Shown: positions 5,844-7,418 of the stretch, one piece after another | Position numbering within the stretch: position 1 is the first letter of the stretch | How the letters are laid out: each line of letters starts with the position of its first letter | The notes under the pieces: model-generated | Databases searched by the model: none | The model's input: only the letters and a program-made list of their open reading frames with translations | Told to the model about the DNA's origin: nothing | Assembly: GCA_018883705.1 (NCBI GenBank) | Contig: JAHLFQ010000003.1 | Span: forward strand, 1 to 7,418 | DNA from: Candidatus Cellulosilyticum pullistercoris | GTDB lineage: Bacteria; Bacillota; Clostridia; Lachnospirales; Cellulosilyticaceae | Direction of reading: 5' to 3' | Length of the DNA stretch: 7,418 nt | Translations under genes and position numbers: made by a program

Positions 5844-6779
5844 ATGTTTGGATTAAAAGGCCGATCATTTTTAACATTACATGACTTTACAGCAGAACAA
5901 ATTAATTATTTATTAGAGTTAGCAGCAGATTTAAAAGCAAAAAAGCGTATGGGTATTAAAGGAAACAGCTTAGCAGGTAAAAACATTGCTCTGATTTTTG
6001 AAAAACCTTCTACACGTACACGTTGTGCATTTACTGTAGCATGTGTAGATGAGGGAGCCCATCCAGAATATCTAGGAAAAAATGATATTCAATTAGGATA
6101 TAAAGAGAGTGTAAAGGATACTGCGCGTGTACTAGGTCGTATGTTTGATGCGATTGAATTTCGTGGATTCTCTCAACAAGTTGTTTCTGATCTTGCAAAG
6201 TATAGTGGCGTACCTGTTTATAATGGGCTAACAGATGAATATCATCCTACCCAAATTTTAGCAGATTTGTTAACCATGAAAGAGCATCTTGGGACATTAA
6301 AAGGAAAGAAATTTGTTTTTTTAGGTGATGGACGTAATAATATGGGTAATAGTTTATTAATCGGTTGTAGTAAAATGGGTATTAATATGACTATTATTGC
6401 CCCTAGGGTACTATGGCCAAGTGCAGAACATGTAGCAATCTGTGAAAGTTATGCTAAAGAGTCAGGTTCAAAAATAACACTCACAGAGGATATCCATGAA
6501 GTTATTGGGGCTGATGTGATTTATACAGATGTATGGTGTTCTATGGGAGAAGAAGAGAAAGCAAAAGATAGAGTTGCCTTACTCACCCCATATCAAGTTA
6601 ATCAAAAGCTTATAGACTTAGTGAATAATCCTAACATGATTTTTATGCATTGTCTTCCAGCTATTAAAGGAAATGAAGTAACAGAAGAAGTTTTTGAAGC
6701 ACCTTATTCAGTCGTTTTTGATGAAGCAGAAAACCGTATGCATACCATTAAAGCTATCATGGTGGCTACATTAAGCTAG
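5844..6779 (+). CDS. argF: Ornithine carbamoyltransferase
   Basis: A 311-residue cytoplasmic enzyme that joins carbamoyl phosphate and ornithine to give citrulline and phosphate. The carbamoyl-phosphate site STRTR is at 56-60, with HPTQ at 134-137. The ornithine-side DVWCSMG is at 229-235 and HCLP at 269-272. GDGRNNMGNSLL, GLTDEYHPTQ and the closing ENRMHTIKA place it with the E. coli ArgI/ArcB branch rather than the Bacillus ArgF branch. It is about 20 residues shorter than that branch's usual 330 or so, mainly because the loop after HCLPA is reduced to a few residues before EVTEEVFE. ATG 5844 lies eight bases after GGGGG (5831-5835). It stands alone between its own promoter and terminator. 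No arginine deiminase or carbamate kinase gene is present, so biosynthetic argF is preferred over catabolic arcB, though the window cannot decide this. Confidence 0.93.
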   Translation: MFGLKGRSFLTLHDFTAEQINYLLELAADLKAKKRMGIKGNSLAGKNIALIFEKPSTRTRCAFTVACVDEGAHPEYLGKNDIQLGYKESVKDTARVLGRMFDAIEFRGFSQQVVSDLAKYSGVPVYNGLTDEYHPTQILADLLTMKEHLGTLKGKKFVFLGDGRNNMGNSLLIGCSKMGINMTIIAPRVLWPSAEHVAICESYAKESGSKITLTEDIHEVIGADVIYTDVWCSMGEEEKAKDRVALLTPYQVNQKLIDLVNNPNMIFMHCLPAIKGNEVTEEVFEAPYSVVFDEAENRMHTIKAIMVATLS

Positions 6780-6813
6780 TCAAGAGCTTAAGTATTTTCT
6801 TAGAGTTAGTATC

Positions 6814-6846
6814 GAGACAGCTATTAACATGCTGTCTCATTTTTTT
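6814..6846 (+). terminator. Intrinsic terminator after argF
   Basis: GAGACAGC (6814-6821) pairs with GCTGTCTC (6831-6838) across a nine-base loop and is followed by seven T (6840-6846). This is a textbook terminator 34 bases after the argF stop. Confidence 0.92.
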
Positions 6847-6859
6847 ATTTTTCACTCTA

Positions 6860-6868
6860 TGATATAAT
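6860..6868 (+). promoter_or_regulatory. Extended -10 promoter element of the acetyltransferase gene
   Basis: TGATATAAT is a perfect extended -10. No convincing -35 exists: the position 17 bases upstream is the T-run of the argF terminator. The start point would be near 6875, giving a leader of about 68 bases. A 15-nt palindrome (6873-6887) covers the predicted start point. Confidence 0.55.
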
Positions 6869-6918
6869 TTAGATAAAGTAACTTTATACATAAATCATTA
6901 GCCCATGTTATAAGAAAT

Positions 6919-6945
6919 AAAGGAAGGAGAATGAACTAGATAATG
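6919..6945 (+). promoter_or_regulatory. Ribosome binding region with a two-codon start-stop mini-ORF
   Basis: Two purine-rich sites overlap here: AAAGGA (6919-6924) and AAGGAG (6924-6929). The first is six bases before an ATG at 6931 that reads Met-Asn-stop (stop at 6937-6939). The second is 13 bases before the ATG of the acetyltransferase gene at 6943, longer than usual. The true start is therefore set back from the best site by an intervening minimal reading frame. Confidence 0.5.
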
Positions 6946-7418
6946 ATTATTAGACAAGCAGTTTTAAATGATAGCGAAGCAATTGCAAGGATTGAGGCAC
7001 TCTGTTTTCCAGCTGCAGAGGCAGCGAGTAAGGCAATTCTTATAAAGAGACTTGAAACGTTTCCTACATCCTTTTTTGTAGCTGAAATAAACGGACAAAT
7101 TGTAGGATTTATTAATGGTGCCATAACACAAACCCCTGAGCTCTTAGATGAACTCTATTCTGATGTAAATTTACACCAGGAGGATGGTGCTTATCAGACT
7201 GTATTTGGGCTAGATGTACATCCAGATTATCAGCATCAAGGTATTGCATCAAAACTTATGCAACATATGATTCATATGACTAAGCTCCGTCAAAAAAAGG
7301 GGATTATTTTGACTTGTAAATCACATTTAATTCCTTTTTACGAAAGCTTTGGATATATTCATCAAGGACAGGCAAATTCTAATCATGGTGGCGCTACATG
7401 GCATAGTATGTTATTAGA
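6943..7418 (+). CDS. GNAT acetyltransferase, arylalkylamine N-acetyltransferase-like; C-terminus cut by window edge
   Basis: The frame from ATG 6943 stays open to the right edge: 158 residues plus two bases, with no stop reached. The GNAT fold is clear: an N-terminal IIRQAVLNDSEAIARIEALCFP segment (2-23); strands FFVAEINGQIVGFING (44-59); VFGLDVHPDYQHQGIA (87-102), whose Q-x-x-G-x-A end is the acetyl-CoA pyrophosphate loop (motif A); LTCK (123-126); and PFYESFGY (131-138). CFPAAEAAS near the N-terminus, DELY (69-72) and the closing HGGATWHSM are characteristic of the AANAT-like branch. Vertebrate relatives acetylate serotonin-type amines; substrates of bacterial members are not generally known, so an amine or polyamine is only an inference. 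From family length only a few residues should be missing. It is separated from argF by a terminator and has its own promoter. Confidence 0.88.
   Translation, partial: MIIRQAVLNDSEAIARIEALCFPAAEAASKAILIKRLETFPTSFFVAEINGQIVGFINGAITQTPELLDELYSDVNLHQEDGAYQTVFGLDVHPDYQHQGIASKLMQHMIHMTKLRQKKGIILTCKSHLIPFYESFGYIHQGQANSNHGGATWHSMLL

Noticed and set aside
6936..7124. Minus-strand open frame of 62 codons at the start of the acetyltransferase gene
   Set aside because: The plus strand encodes a clear GNAT protein over the same bases, and the antisense product matches nothing I recognise.
1..7418. Mobile element, phage, CRISPR or defence island
   Set aside because: No transposase, integrase, terminal repeats, regularly spaced repeats or defence genes are visible, and all genes are of chromosomal housekeeping type with similar base composition.

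Overview
The window is an A+T-rich stretch of bacterial chromosome with strong AGGAGG-type ribosome binding sites, T-tailed hairpin terminators and short intergenic gaps. Gene content (TIGR01212/YtqA-type radical SAM protein, DUF378 protein, RsmF-type methyltransferase, ArcB-like ornithine carbamoyltransferase, AANAT-like acetyltransferase) points to a low-GC Firmicute of class Clostridia, probably near the Lachnospirales (for example a Cellulosilyticum-like organism). The class is a fairly safe inference. The genus is a guess from protein flavour and was not checked.

Layout: (1) 1-801, plus strand, the C-terminal part of a GlgX/isoamylase-type glycogen debranching enzyme, cut by the left edge. 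It converges on (2) a small orphan P-loop NTPase (851-1264, minus), with a perfect 36-nt palindrome between them acting as a probable bidirectional terminator. (3) A 73-residue DUF378 membrane protein (1414-1635, minus) has its own terminator. (4) Divergent from it is a radical SAM protein (1830-2777, plus, TTG start), probably a tRNA wobble-uridine modification enzyme. (5) A tight three-gene unit follows from one good promoter: a metallophosphoesterase (2880-3569), an RsmF-like 16S rRNA m5C methyltransferase (3599-4960) and an RsuA-family pseudouridine synthase (4978-5685), closed by a terminator. (6) A monocistronic ornithine carbamoyltransferase (5844-6779) has its own promoter and terminator. 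(7) A GNAT acetyltransferase of the arylalkylamine N-acetyltransferase type (6943 to the right edge) is almost complete.

The theme of the middle section is RNA modification: one probable tRNA enzyme and two probable rRNA enzymes in a row, with an uncharacterised phosphoesterase embedded among them. The flanks are central metabolism (glycogen, arginine). There are no insertion sequences, phage genes, CRISPR arrays, tRNA or rRNA genes. I do not see a new multi-gene system. This looks like ordinary core chromosome, and the items worth a second look are the orphan NTPase, the phosphoesterase in the rRNA-modification operon, the short-loop carbamoyltransferase, and several regulatory-site candidates.
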